Shown: one piece after another, positions 39,524 to 47,285 of the stretch
Position numbering within the stretch: the stretch's first letter is position 1
Layout: every line of letters starts with the position of its first letter
Source: Blastococcus sp. Marseille-P5729
GTDB lineage: Bacteria; Actinomycetota; Actinomycetes; Mycobacteriales; Antricoccaceae
Length of the DNA stretch: 64,000 bases
Direction of reading: 5' to 3'
Assembly (NCBI RefSeq): GCF_900292035.1
Contig: NZ_OMPO01000002.1
Location: 1-64,000, forward strand
Program-made: the position numbers and the translations under genes
The notes under the pieces: generated by a model
The model's input: only the letters and a program-made list of their open reading frames with translations
Database searches by the model: none
Told to the model about the DNA's origin: nothing

Positions 39524-39748
39524 GTGCTCGCCGAGCTGCTGCGCGGGCACGGGACTGCCTGTGAGGTGACCTCCTCTGCGGACGGCGCGACGTTCACGGT
39601 CGACCAGCAGGCGTCGGTGTTCGTTCGCCCCGGCTCGTCCGAGGTAGTCGCGCAGATCTGGCAGCGTCTGTTCGAGGGCGCGCTGGCGTGCCATGGTCAC
39701 CGGCTCACGCTGCAGCGTCACGGCCTTCACTGGGTGGTCTGCGCCTAG
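39524..39748 (+). CDS. Small hypothetical protein with doubtful start
   Basis: A frame with strongly coding codon use (third positions almost all G or C) ends at the TAG at 39746-39748 and covers about 85 residues from TNTFRTNAGAAVLAELL onward (later VRPGSSEVVAQIWQRLFEGA, QRHGLHWVVCA). The only usual start inside it is GTG at 39524, giving 74 residues without a visible ribosome binding site. The ATG at 39487 is in another frame; removing one G after it would give MTNTFRTNAGAAV in frame, so a frameshift is possible. The family is not recognised. It converges on the YczE gene, 1 bp apart. Confidence 0.5.
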   Translation: MLAELLRGHGTACEVTSSADGATFTVDQQASVFVRPGSSEVVAQIWQRLFEGALACHGHRLTLQRHGLHWVVCA

Positions 39749-39749
39749 C

Positions 39750-40421
39750 TCACGACCCCTCCGGAGCGTCGTTCGGCCCGGCCGGGACGGACGATCGCAA
39801 GCCCTCGATCGCCACCCAGGGAAGGAACAGCTGCACGAGCGGGCCGATCGCCAGGGCGAACAGCACGGTGGCGATGCCCACCGTGCCGCCCAGCAACCAG
39901 CCGATCGCCAGGACGCTGAGCTCGATCAGGGTACGCATCAGTCGGATCGAGCCGAACCCGCGCTCGTGCAACCCCATCATCAGCCCGTCTCGAGGGCCGG
40001 ACCCAAGTCCAGCGCCGATGTAGAGCGCCCCCGCGAACCCGACACCCGCCACACCGAAGACGATCTCGGGGATCCGGATGGCGAGCAGCTCGCTCGGCGG
40101 CACCACCCACAGCGTGAGATCGGCGGCGATTCCCACCCAGACGGCGTTCGCGATCGTGCCGATCCCGAGTCGCTGCCGTAGCGGGATCCAGAGCGCTATG
40201 ACCAGCAGTCCGACGATCACCAGCACCGTGCCGAAGCTGAGCCCGGTGCGCTTGGCGAGGCCCTCGTGCAGCACGTTCCAGGGGTCCAGGCCGAACGCCG
40301 CACGTACCTGCATCGCCATGCCGATGCCGAACAACGAGAGACCTGTGAACAGCTGGATGGCGCGGCGCGGCCACCGGTCGGCCGGCACGGGCAGGAAGAC
40401 CCGCGGCAGGGTGGCCTTCAT
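39750..40421 (-). CDS. YczE/YitT-type integral membrane protein
   Basis: This polytopic membrane protein of about 223 residues (ATG at 40421; GTG at 40442 would add seven) has at least five hydrophobic segments (AIQLFTGLSLFGIGMAMQVR, VLVIVGLLVIALWIPL, IVFGVAGVGFAGALYIG, LSVLAIGWLLGG, TVLFALAIGPLVQLFLP). The motifs AAFGLDPWNVLHEGLA and GAGLGSGPRDGLMMGL are those of the YczE group. Function unknown. It is divergent from a MocR regulator, the arrangement described for YczR-YczE pairs, so regulation by the neighbour is likely. Confidence 0.85.
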   Translation of the reverse strand: MKATLPRVFLPVPADRWPRRAIQLFTGLSLFGIGMAMQVRAAFGLDPWNVLHEGLAKRTGLSFGTVLVIVGLLVIALWIPLRQRLGIGTIANAVWVGIAADLTLWVVPPSELLAIRIPEIVFGVAGVGFAGALYIGAGLGSGPRDGLMMGLHERGFGSIRLMRTLIELSVLAIGWLLGGTVGIATVLFALAIGPLVQLFLPWVAIEGLRSSVPAGPNDAPEGS

Positions 40422-40442
40422 AGATGGGAAGGCGTTGATCAC

Positions 40443-40504
40443 TCGTCCACCCTGTCGGCATACTGGACTGGTAATCCATATCCACCTGGAGAATAGTGGC
40501 CTGA
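40443..40504. promoter_or_regulatory. Divergent promoter region with candidate MocR operator
   Basis: The 62-bp gap between the two divergent starts holds TGGACTGGTAATCCA (a TGGA-N7-TCCA inverted repeat) followed two bases later by TCCACCTGGA (TCCA-N2-TGGA). Alternating TGGA and TCCA half-sites in so short a gap suggest a regulator-binding array, most simply for the MocR protein; this is inference. Confidence 0.45.
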
Positions 40505-41968
40505 ATGTCCAGCAATGTGCGCCCATCTGCTGTCGTTCTCGGCGCGCTCATCGGGGATTGGCATTCGGCGTCCGGCCCTGCCTACCGCCAGCTCGCGAGC
40601 GCGATCCGTCAGGCGGTCCTGGACGGACGGCTGTCGATCGGGGCACGGCTGCCCGCCGAGCGTGAGCTGGCCGCAGCGCTCGGCGTGTCGCGGACGACGG
40701 TGGCCGGCGCCTACTCCGCGCTGCGCGACGAGGGCTGGCTGGCCAGCCGGCGCGGCTCGGGCAGCGTCATCACGGTCAGCAGCGGGAACTTCTACGAGAA
40801 CGGCCTGATTCCGGCGCGCACGCCGGTCGACCCGGACGCCGACATCATCGACCTGACCACTGCGGGCCGATACGCACCGCACGATCTGCTCGATGATGCA
40901 GTCGACCGCGCCGTCGAACGAATGCGGGCGCTCTACCGGACCGACGGCTACTTCCCGATGGGCATCGGCGAGCTGCGGGAGCGGATTGCCGATCGCTACA
41001 CGGCGGACGGCGTCGACACGTCCGCCGACCAGATCCTCGTGACGAACGGGGCCCAGCACGGCTTCTCGCTGGCGTTCGGCGACCTGAGCCATGCCCTCGA
41101 CCGCGTCATCATCGAGTCGCCCACGTACCCGATGGCGCTGGACCTGATTCGCTATCTGGGAAGGGTCCCCGCTCCCGTTGGTCTGCTGCCCGGCCATGAG
41201 CAGCCGTGGATGCACGACCTCATCCAGTCCGCCTTCCGGCAGAGTGCGGCCAGCACCGCCTTCCTCATCCCGGACTTTCAGAACCCCACCGGTGCGCTGA
41301 TGGACGCCGCCACCCGGTCGGTCGTCATGGAGGCTGCCGACCAGGCCGGCACCTCGGTCATCGTCGACGAGTCCTTCCGGCTCATGGCCCTGGACGAGCT
41401 CGAGATGCCCCCGCCGATGTCCTACTTCGACACCAGCGGCTCGGGGGTGTCGATCGGCTCACTATCGAAACCGGTGTGGGGTGCCCTGCGGATCGGGTGG
41501 GTCCGGGCAGGGCCCTCGGTAGTGGCGCGTCTGGGCGTCGCGCGGGCGCTGGGCGACATGTCCGGTTCCCTCCTCGACCAGCTGATCGCGCTCGAGCTCA
41601 TGGACCAGCTCGACACGCTGGTCGCGGACCAGGTGGCGCGGCTCCGGGTAAGCCGTGACGTCCTGGCGGGGGCGATCGCCGATCTCGCTCCCGACTGGGA
41701 CGTCATTCATCCGCCCGGCGGCGCGACGATGTGGGTCCGGCTGCCGCAGGCAGTGGCCACCGACGCGGCGCGGATCGCTCCGCGCTTCGGTGTGGTGATC
41801 GTCCCGGGAACCCGGTTCGGACCGGACGGGACGATGGACAACTACCTTCGGCTACCGCTGACGCTCGAGCCGGATCGCCTACAGGCAGCGGTTCCCCGAA
41901 TCCTGGCCGCGGTGGAGGCCGCAGAGGCCACCTCCCGGCCGGCCGGTATAGACGGCTGGCTCACCTGA
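40505..41968 (+). CDS. MocR-family transcriptional regulator (GntR-HTH fused to aminotransferase fold)
   Basis: This 487-residue protein has an N-terminal GntR winged helix (about 25-95: YRQLASAIRQAVLDGRLSIG, LPAERELAAALGVSRTTVAG, GWLASRRGSGSVI). A type I aminotransferase-like domain follows, with VTNGAQHGFSLAF, IPDFQNPTGALMD and the probable PLP lysine at Lys322 in SIGSLSKPVWGALRIGW. MocR proteins sense PLP or amino-acid adducts. Divergence from a YczE-type gene places it near the YczR subgroup. In mycobacteria this chromosomal interval carries pdxS/pdxT, which are absent here. Confidence 0.92.
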   Translation: MSSNVRPSAVVLGALIGDWHSASGPAYRQLASAIRQAVLDGRLSIGARLPAERELAAALGVSRTTVAGAYSALRDEGWLASRRGSGSVITVSSGNFYENGLIPARTPVDPDADIIDLTTAGRYAPHDLLDDAVDRAVERMRALYRTDGYFPMGIGELRERIADRYTADGVDTSADQILVTNGAQHGFSLAFGDLSHALDRVIIESPTYPMALDLIRYLGRVPAPVGLLPGHEQPWMHDLIQSAFRQSAASTAFLIPDFQNPTGALMDAATRSVVMEAADQAGTSVIVDESFRLMALDELEMPPPMSYFDTSGSGVSIGSLSKPVWGALRIGWVRAGPSVVARLGVARALGDMSGSLLDQLIALELMDQLDTLVADQVARLRVSRDVLAGAIADLAPDWDVIHPPGGATMWVRLPQAVATDAARIAPRFGVVIVPGTRFGPDGTMDNYLRLPLTLEPDRLQAAVPRILAAVEAAEATSRPAGIDGWLT

Positions 41969-42045
41969 TCCGTTACGCCCTTGCCACGATGGTCCGACAA
42001 GAAGTCGCCGAACCGGTCGCCTGCTGTGTATAGGAAGTAACGGGC

Positions 42046-42054
42046 TGTGCACAA
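42046..42054 (-). promoter_or_regulatory. DnaA-box-like site upstream of second DUF222 gene
   Basis: TTGTGCACA on the minus strand differs by one base from the actinobacterial DnaA box TTGTCCACA and lies about 50 bp before the start codon. It is noted because the other DUF222 gene has two such sites at a comparable position. Weak on its own. Confidence 0.25.
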
Positions 42055-42101
42055 CCTCGTGCCGGTCGGAAATGTCTGTAGGTGCGGGTAAATTTCCTTG
42101 T

Positions 42102-43652
42102 ATGACAGCGATCCAGCCCGATGGCATCGGCACGAGCGGGGCGTACGACGCGACTGCTCGTCTTTGTGCCCTGGAGGCTGGAAACTCAGCGCAGCGTGAG
42201 CTTGCGCGGCTGGCTCGGCGCGTGCTCGACCTCGCTGACGAGTCCACCACGACCGACGAGGATCAGCCCGACGCCTACCGAACGGCAATCGCTGGAGTAG
42301 ATGCGATCGAGTCGATCGCATCCTCTGTCGAAGCGTCGAAGTCGCGGCTCATCGCGGAGGCCTACGCGCGTTCGCATCGCGCGCTCCTCGATGGCGACAC
42401 AGCGCCCGGCGAGACACTCCGCCATCTGGACGGCAAGGCCAGCACCGTTCTCTCCCGATCACAGATCACCGGCGTCGATCTCGCCGTCGTACTACGCATT
42501 TCCGCTGCTGCTGCGAAGCACCGCGTCGAGGAGTCGGTACGGCTGGTTCACGAGATGCCGCACACCCTCGACCGGCTCGATCGTGGTGAGCTCATGGGAT
42601 ATCTGGCCCGCCGCATCGTCGATGCCACCGCCGAGCTCGCACCGGAGCAACGCTCGCAGCTGGACGCCGAGGTCTGTGCCGCTCCGCTATGCGCCAGCGG
42701 TCGGACCGGCCCGGGCGCCACCAGGGCCACGGCGCGAGCAGTGGGCAACCGCCTTGATACGGCGCTGAAGCAGGCTGGGAAGCCGCCGGAGACGGCGCGG
42801 AAGCGGCGAGCAGGCTTTGCCGGTCGGTACGTGCGTTTCGGCAAGACGCTCGACGGCATGACCAACCTGCACGGCTCACTGCCCGCCGTCCAGGCTGCCG
42901 CGATCGACGCGCTGCTCAACGATCTGGCGGGGACGGCAACGGACGACGACCCGAGAACCCTGGAGCAGCGCCGGGCTGATTCCTTCCTCGCCTGCTTCAC
43001 CGGTCCGGCGGCGCTTTCGCCCGCGGCGCAGTGCAACGCCGGCATGACGGTGGCCTCGTTCGACGAGGAGGGCGGCTTCGTCGTCGTCGACGAGCCGCAG
43101 AACGACGTCGCGCAGGACATCTGGCGCGCCATCCGGCTGCTGGGTGCGTGCCTCGACCTGACGATTCCCGACCCGGGCACGGCGAGGGTCGACGTCACGG
43201 TTCCCCTGGATGTGCTCGCCGACGCCGGCGGCGCGTCGAGTCACCAGAACCAGACGGCAGTAGTGCGCGGCGTGGGGCCGATTCCGGACGACGCTGCCCG
43301 CCGGTTGGCGCGGGATGCACAGCTGCGCCGGATCGTCATCGATCCGGTGAGCGGCCAGCCCCTGGACGTCGGTCGCCGGCAGCCGTCCGAGCGCCTCAGA
43401 GCAGCAGTCCTGGCCCGGGACGGGCACTGCCGGTTCCCGGGCTGCCAGCGAGTCGCCTCGCTCGACCTCGATCACCTCGAGCCCTACCGTGACGATGCGC
43501 CACCCGAGGGACAGACTGCTCCGCCGAACCTTCAGGTGCTGTGCCGCGAGCATCATCGTGCAAAGCACCAGCTTCCCTGGAGACCCGTCGTCGACTCAGA
43601 CGGGGTCATCACCTGGCGCAACGACCTGCTCGGCATCGTCGACCGAGCGTGA
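42102..43652 (+). CDS. DUF222 domain HNH endonuclease (13E12-like)
   Basis: This 516-residue protein (ATG at 42102; an in-frame ATG at 42072 would add ten residues) has an N-terminal DUF222 domain (LAVVLRISAAAAKHRVEESV-like through RRAGFAGRYVRFGKTLDGM and IDALLNDLAGT). The C-terminal HNH nuclease motif is complete: LARDGHCRFPGCQR, LDLDHLEPYRD, PPNLQVLCREHHRAKHQ, with two zinc-knuckle cysteine positions. The cellular role is unknown; such genes multiply in actinobacterial chromosomes and sometimes host introns. It converges on the acyl-CoA ligase with 6 bp between. A second member ends the window on the left. Confidence 0.92.
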   Translation: MTAIQPDGIGTSGAYDATARLCALEAGNSAQRELARLARRVLDLADESTTTDEDQPDAYRTAIAGVDAIESIASSVEASKSRLIAEAYARSHRALLDGDTAPGETLRHLDGKASTVLSRSQITGVDLAVVLRISAAAAKHRVEESVRLVHEMPHTLDRLDRGELMGYLARRIVDATAELAPEQRSQLDAEVCAAPLCASGRTGPGATRATARAVGNRLDTALKQAGKPPETARKRRAGFAGRYVRFGKTLDGMTNLHGSLPAVQAAAIDALLNDLAGTATDDDPRTLEQRRADSFLACFTGPAALSPAAQCNAGMTVASFDEEGGFVVVDEPQNDVAQDIWRAIRLLGACLDLTIPDPGTARVDVTVPLDVLADAGGASSHQNQTAVVRGVGPIPDDAARRLARDAQLRRIVIDPVSGQPLDVGRRQPSERLRAAVLARDGHCRFPGCQRVASLDLDHLEPYRDDAPPEGQTAPPNLQVLCREHHRAKHQLPWRPVVDSDGVITWRNDLLGIVDRA

Positions 43653-43658
43653 GCCCGA

Positions 43659-45194
43659 TCAGCGCAGCGGCGCGCCCCACTGCGTCTGCTTGCGCAGGCC
43701 CGGCTTGAGCACCTTGCCGCCGGGGTTGCGCGGAAGCGGCTCGCCGGCGATGTGGATGAACTGCGGGATCTTGAAGTCGGCGAGCGCACCCTCGAGCTGA
43801 CGCACGATGTCCTTCGGGTCCAGCTCAGCACCCGGAGCGGGGACGACGACCGCCCCGACCTTCTCCCCCATCACCTCGTCGGGCACGGCGATTACCGCCG
43901 ACTCGGCCACGCCGGGAATCGCGGCCAGCGCGTTCTCCACCTCTACGCAGTAGACGTTCTCACCGCCGCGGTTGATCATGTCCTTCGCCCGGTCCACGAT
44001 CCGAACGAAGCCGTCATCATCGATCCGAGCCAGATCGCCGGTATGCAACCAATCCCCGTCGAAGGCGTCGAGAGTTGCGTCGGGCTTGTTCCAGTAACCG
44101 GTCGTGATGTTCGGTCCTCGCGCGAGCAGCTCGCCCACGCCCGACTCGTCGGGCAGGTCGATCGCCAGATCTACCACTGGCATCGCGAACCCGACGGTAT
44201 CGGCGTGATCAGCCGCGAACTGGTCGGGCAGGACCGTCATCAGCGACGCGGACTCGGTCATGCCGAAGCCGTTCTTCAGCCCGGCCTGCGGGAAGGCCTC
44301 CCGCAGCTGGTGCACCAGGGCAGGGGCGATCGGGGCGCCGCCGTAACCGACCCACCGGACGCCGCTCATGTCGTACGACGAGAACTCCGGGTTCAGCATC
44401 ATCAGCTTGTAGACCGCCGGAACGGTCGTCACGGCGGAGATCCGCTCGTCGACGATCGTCTGCATCAGGGTAATCACGTTCAGCTCGGGCAGGATCACGC
44501 TGGCACCGCCGACGTACATCGCCACGAGCAACTGGCTGTTGCAGCCGGTCACGTGGAACAGCGGCACCGAGATCAGCGTTCGGTAGTCCGCGCCGATCGT
44601 ACGGTCGAAGCCCATGCCGCGACACATGTTCTCGGTGTTGGTCAAGAAGGCCTCGTGCGTGGTCTGCGCGCCCTTGGGACGGCCGGTCGTGCCCGAGGTG
44701 TAGAAGATCCCCGCGAGGTCCTGCAGGTCCTTGCCCTCGGCGACATACGGATCGCCGTTCGGCAGCGGCTCTCCGGCGCCGAATACGAACGAGGCTCCGC
44801 AGTCCTCGAGCACGTAGTCGATCTCCGGCTGGGCGAAGCGGGTGTTGACCGGGACGGCGACCGCGCCCGCGAGGAGGGCTCCCCAGAACGCCAGTACCCA
44901 GTCGTTGCCCGCTGGGGTGAGGATCGCGACCCGGTCTCCGTCCTGGACGCCGGCAGCGCGAAGCCCGCCAGCGACCCGTGCGGCAGCGTCCCACACCTCG
45001 CGATAGGTCATCCGGCCGCCGCCCACCTCGATGATGCACTCGGCGTCCGGTCGCTGCTCGACCTGCTCCTGGAACAGGGCGATGAGCGAGGCCGGAAGCT
45101 CGGTGTAGTGGGCAATCCCGTCGGCGTCGCGCTCGATGCCGTCGGTGCTCCAGGGTGCCTTGCCGACCGGGTGTGGGGTGATCTGCTCGCTCAT
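43659..45194 (-). CDS. Class I adenylate-forming acyl-CoA ligase
   Basis: The ATG at 45194 was chosen because AAAGGA sits six bases upstream; ATG at 45200 abuts that site. The 511-residue AMP-binding enzyme has the P-loop FYTSGTTGRPKGAQ, the middle motif GYGGAPIAPALV, and downstream WLHTGDLARIDDDGFVRIVDR with the Asp/Arg pair. The C-terminal catalytic lysine region ends NPGGKVLKPGLR. The acyl substrate (medium/long chain or aromatic) is not determined. Standing alone it suggests fatty or aromatic acid activation. Confidence 0.92.
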   Translation of the reverse strand: MSEQITPHPVGKAPWSTDGIERDADGIAHYTELPASLIALFQEQVEQRPDAECIIEVGGGRMTYREVWDAAARVAGGLRAAGVQDGDRVAILTPAGNDWVLAFWGALLAGAVAVPVNTRFAQPEIDYVLEDCGASFVFGAGEPLPNGDPYVAEGKDLQDLAGIFYTSGTTGRPKGAQTTHEAFLTNTENMCRGMGFDRTIGADYRTLISVPLFHVTGCNSQLLVAMYVGGASVILPELNVITLMQTIVDERISAVTTVPAVYKLMMLNPEFSSYDMSGVRWVGYGGAPIAPALVHQLREAFPQAGLKNGFGMTESASLMTVLPDQFAADHADTVGFAMPVVDLAIDLPDESGVGELLARGPNITTGYWNKPDATLDAFDGDWLHTGDLARIDDDGFVRIVDRAKDMINRGGENVYCVEVENALAAIPGVAESAVIAVPDEVMGEKVGAVVVPAPGAELDPKDIVRQLEGALADFKIPQFIHIAGEPLPRNPGGKVLKPGLRKQTQWGAPLR

Positions 45195-45220
45195 CAGCAT
45201 TCCTTTCGACGCGTCTGCAG

Positions 45221-45880
45221 TCACCTTAGCCGCACACCCGTGACAGGGTCACCAGGAACCACCACGCCTCCCGCCCCGCCGCCGGAGGATCCTCCGCCAC
45301 TGAAGGCAGAGCCTCCGCTGGACCCGCTGCTCGACGAACGCGCTACGGTGCTCACCGATTGGACAGTGGACGAGAAGTTGACCAGCCAGCTGGGCGAGGC
45401 GCTTTTCCAGTCTCCGGAGTACCAGCCGGGTTGCTCGGGGATACGCCCCGCGGCGCTGAGCTCGGCACAGACTCGCGTCCAACGCTCGACGACGCCGAAG
45501 ATCATCGCCCACGGCAGATACCTCGAGAAGATGTCCTGACCTTCCTCGAACTGCAGATGGTCGGCTTCCGCCGTCCTCAGGTATGTCTCGAAGCCGTCGA
45601 TCTGATCGAGCACTGCCCGGCCCGTGGCGCTGCGGCCGCGCCCACGCACCCGGAGCGTGAGCACGATCATCAGCACCCCGGCCGACATCACGATCGCAGA
45701 CCACACCCCCGCGGCACTGCCCTCGTGGTGCCGGTTGAAACGACTCACCGTCCCGGTGAGCACGGGGATGGCGAAGATCACCAGGAAGACTCCGAGAAGC
45801 CGGTAGATCGATCGCCACCGCGTGCTCTGCCGGCTGAACCAGTCGGCACGCTGGACCGCGCTGCGCACCTGGGTGAAGGC
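45221..45880 (-). pseudogene. DUF2207 membrane protein remnant, C-terminal third
   Basis: This stretch translates to AFTQVRSAVQRADWFSR (45880 downward), two membrane segments, then GRSATGRAVLDQIDGFETYL, FEEGQDIFSRYLPWAM and a glycine-rich tail. It is co-linear with the last third of the intact DUF2207 gene at 48023-50002. A small indel in the tail shifts the ancestral GGSW ending (stop near 45249) out of frame, so reading continues to 45221. No start of its own: it is the downstream part of a gene split by the insert at about 45881-47022. Confidence 0.85.
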
Positions 45881-46358
45881 TGCCGACGCCCCGCTGCCCA
45901 AGGCCAAGCGCAGCCGCTCGACCGAGACCGGGCTGGCCCCGAACCAGCACTACAGCGGCGGCAAGACCGGCAAGGGAAAGCCCCGCTATGAGTACGTCAC
46001 CGACGACAAGGGCCGCATTCGCGGCGCCTACGGCGACCTCAAGCTCAAGCCCGAGGGCCAGAAGCGCGGCAGCCACAACTCCAAACCAGCCGGCAAGGTC
46101 ACCGGTGATGACGCTGGCCACCTGTTCGCTGACCGCTTCGACGGCGCCGGCGGGTTGGACAACATCGTCGCCCAGGCCCGTGACCTCAACCAGGGCGCCT
46201 GGAACAACATGGAGCAAAAGTGGGCCGATGCCCTGAACTCGGGCAAGAAGGTCGAGGTGTTCACCGAGGTCCACTACGGTAGTGGCAGTAGACCAACAGG
46301 CTTCACTGTCAGGTACGAAATCGACGGTGAACCGTTCAAACAAACCTTCGACCAGTAA
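45873..46358 (+). CDS. Orphan polymorphic-toxin C-terminal domain (DNA/RNA non-specific nuclease type)
   Basis: The translated domain (161 residues from the GTG at 45873) contains NQHYSGGKTGKGKPRYEYVTD, DDAGHLFADRFDGAGGLDNI (residues ~79-98) and RDLNQGAWNNMEQKWADAL, and closes with GFTVRYEIDGEPFKQTF. This matches the Endonuclea_NS_2 nuclease domain at the C-terminus of YeeF/YobL and RHS-type toxins (recognised from memory). No trafficking or LXG domain precedes it. The only in-frame starts lie in antisense DUF2207 sequence without a ribosome binding site, so the piece is a 5'-truncated toxin tip. An immunity gene follows 144 bp downstream. It is probably silent or poorly expressed. Confidence 0.75.
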   Translation: MKAADAPLPKAKRSRSTETGLAPNQHYSGGKTGKGKPRYEYVTDDKGRIRGAYGDLKLKPEGQKRGSHNSKPAGKVTGDDAGHLFADRFDGAGGLDNIVAQARDLNQGAWNNMEQKWADALNSGKKVEVFTEVHYGSGSRPTGFTVRYEIDGEPFKQTFDQ

Positions 46359-46404
46359 CCCGATGGGGAGCGACGCTCGCAAGCCGGCGCTGAGCTGACC
46401 CGGC

Positions 46405-46434
46405 GGCACGCCACCGTCAGGCACGCCACCGTCA
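46405..46434. repeat. 15-bp perfect tandem duplication between toxin and immunity genes
   Basis: GGCACGCCACCGTCA occurs twice in direct succession (46405-46419, 46420-46434) in the 144-bp gap. Farther on, CCATCGG and CCGATGG form a weak inverted repeat before the immunity start. Otherwise nothing recognisable. Confidence 0.8.
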
Positions 46435-46502
46435 GGTGAGCCCCGGGCTCCAGGACCCATCGGGACCACCCATCCACCAACAAGCCAACCGATGGAGGAA
46501 GC

Positions 46503-46961
46503 ATGAGCGAGGCGTCCAACGAACAGGTGCAGCACGCATACGAGGCCTACACCAAACACACCCTGCAGGCAGCGGTCAACTACATCGAGGGTGACCCAGC
46601 GGTGGACACGATCTGGATCTACACCCTGATCAACCACGGCGCCCTGGAAACCACGGCCTTCTTCCGCTTCAACGGCACGTTCGTGGACGCCTACGACCTC
46701 GCCGAGGCCGACGCCAACCGGGACTACGACCCCCACCAACTGGTCAGCGACCTGGCCCGCGACGAACATCGCGCCCTGGGCAAGGCACTGAAACTCCTGC
46801 CGCAACCCCCCGAGCGCATCATCACCACCTACAACCCACAGTCTGGCGAAGTCAAGGGCGACTGGGACTATGAGGGCGTCATCCTTGACGAGGACGACAC
46901 CCCGGGGCGGGCCCGCGACCGCTGGATCACGTCCATGGGCGGCACTCCGCTCCTCACCTAG
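46503..46961 (+). CDS. Probable immunity protein, YezG/DUF600-like
   Basis: This complete 152-residue ORF starts at ATG 46503 with GGAGG five bases upstream and ends at 46961. It is acidic, and its C-terminal block ERIITTYNPQSGEVKGDWDY resembles the strand-rich end of YezG/DUF600 immunity proteins, known partners of YeeF-type nuclease toxins. No signal peptide or membrane segment, so a cytoplasmic neutraliser is expected. It lies directly after the toxin domain on the same strand, in the usual toxin-immunity order. Unlike the toxin piece it looks intact and translatable, so the cell may keep immunity without a deliverable toxin. Confidence 0.7.
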   Translation: MSEASNEQVQHAYEAYTKHTLQAAVNYIEGDPAVDTIWIYTLINHGALETTAFFRFNGTFVDAYDLAEADANRDYDPHQLVSDLARDEHRALGKALKLLPQPPERIITTYNPQSGEVKGDWDYEGVILDEDDTPGRARDRWITSMGGTPLLT

Positions 46962-46970
46962 GCTGGGTTC

Positions 46971-47022
46971 ATGGCCCACGCCCAGATGTTCGACGAGGAC
47001 GACCCCACACTGGCTCGCCTGG
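46971..47022 (+). pseudogene. N-terminal stub of a MmcQ/YjbR-like gene
   Basis: Nine bases after the immunity stop, an ATG opens the frame MAHAQMFDEDDPTLARL, which closely resembles the start of actinobacterial MmcQ/YjbR-family DNA-binding proteins. After ~17 codons the sequence turns into antisense DUF2207 and the resemblance ends. I read this as the right edge of the inserted segment, cut within its third gene. The identification rests on a short stretch. Confidence 0.45.
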
Positions 47023-47285
47023 TGGTCGCGCAGCAGCGCGGTCTCGTGCGGACGGGTCGCCTTCGACCAGTCAACCAGGGTGAGCACCCGGTTGCCGCCA
47101 TTCGACGCCCCGACCTGCAGCACTCCACGCTGCGCGAGATCGAGGATCGTGGCGGCCAGCTGGTCCGCTCCTGGACTGCCCTTGCGCAAGTAACCCGCCT
47201 CGGCGGGACTGACGCCCTTGGGCGGCGAGAATGCCACCGGGGGCGTGATCGAGCCGTCCTCTGTCACGACCTTGGGGCGGCCGCC
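47023..47285 (-). pseudogene. DUF2207 remnant, middle segment
   Basis: The minus strand encodes DGSITPPVAFSPPKGVSPAE and ATILDLAQRGVLQVG, then ATRPHETALLRD, where the match to the intact copy (PHEEQLLAR region) ends at the insert boundary. Its frame differs from that of the N-terminal segment at 47264-47896; about 110 residues of the intact protein are missing between them. Confidence 0.8.

Noticed and set aside
46870-47193. 107-codon plus-strand ORF after the immunity gene
   Set aside because: It overlaps the immunity gene out of frame and runs into antisense DUF2207 sequence. Only the MmcQ-like stub from ATG 46971, in a different frame, is considered meaningful.
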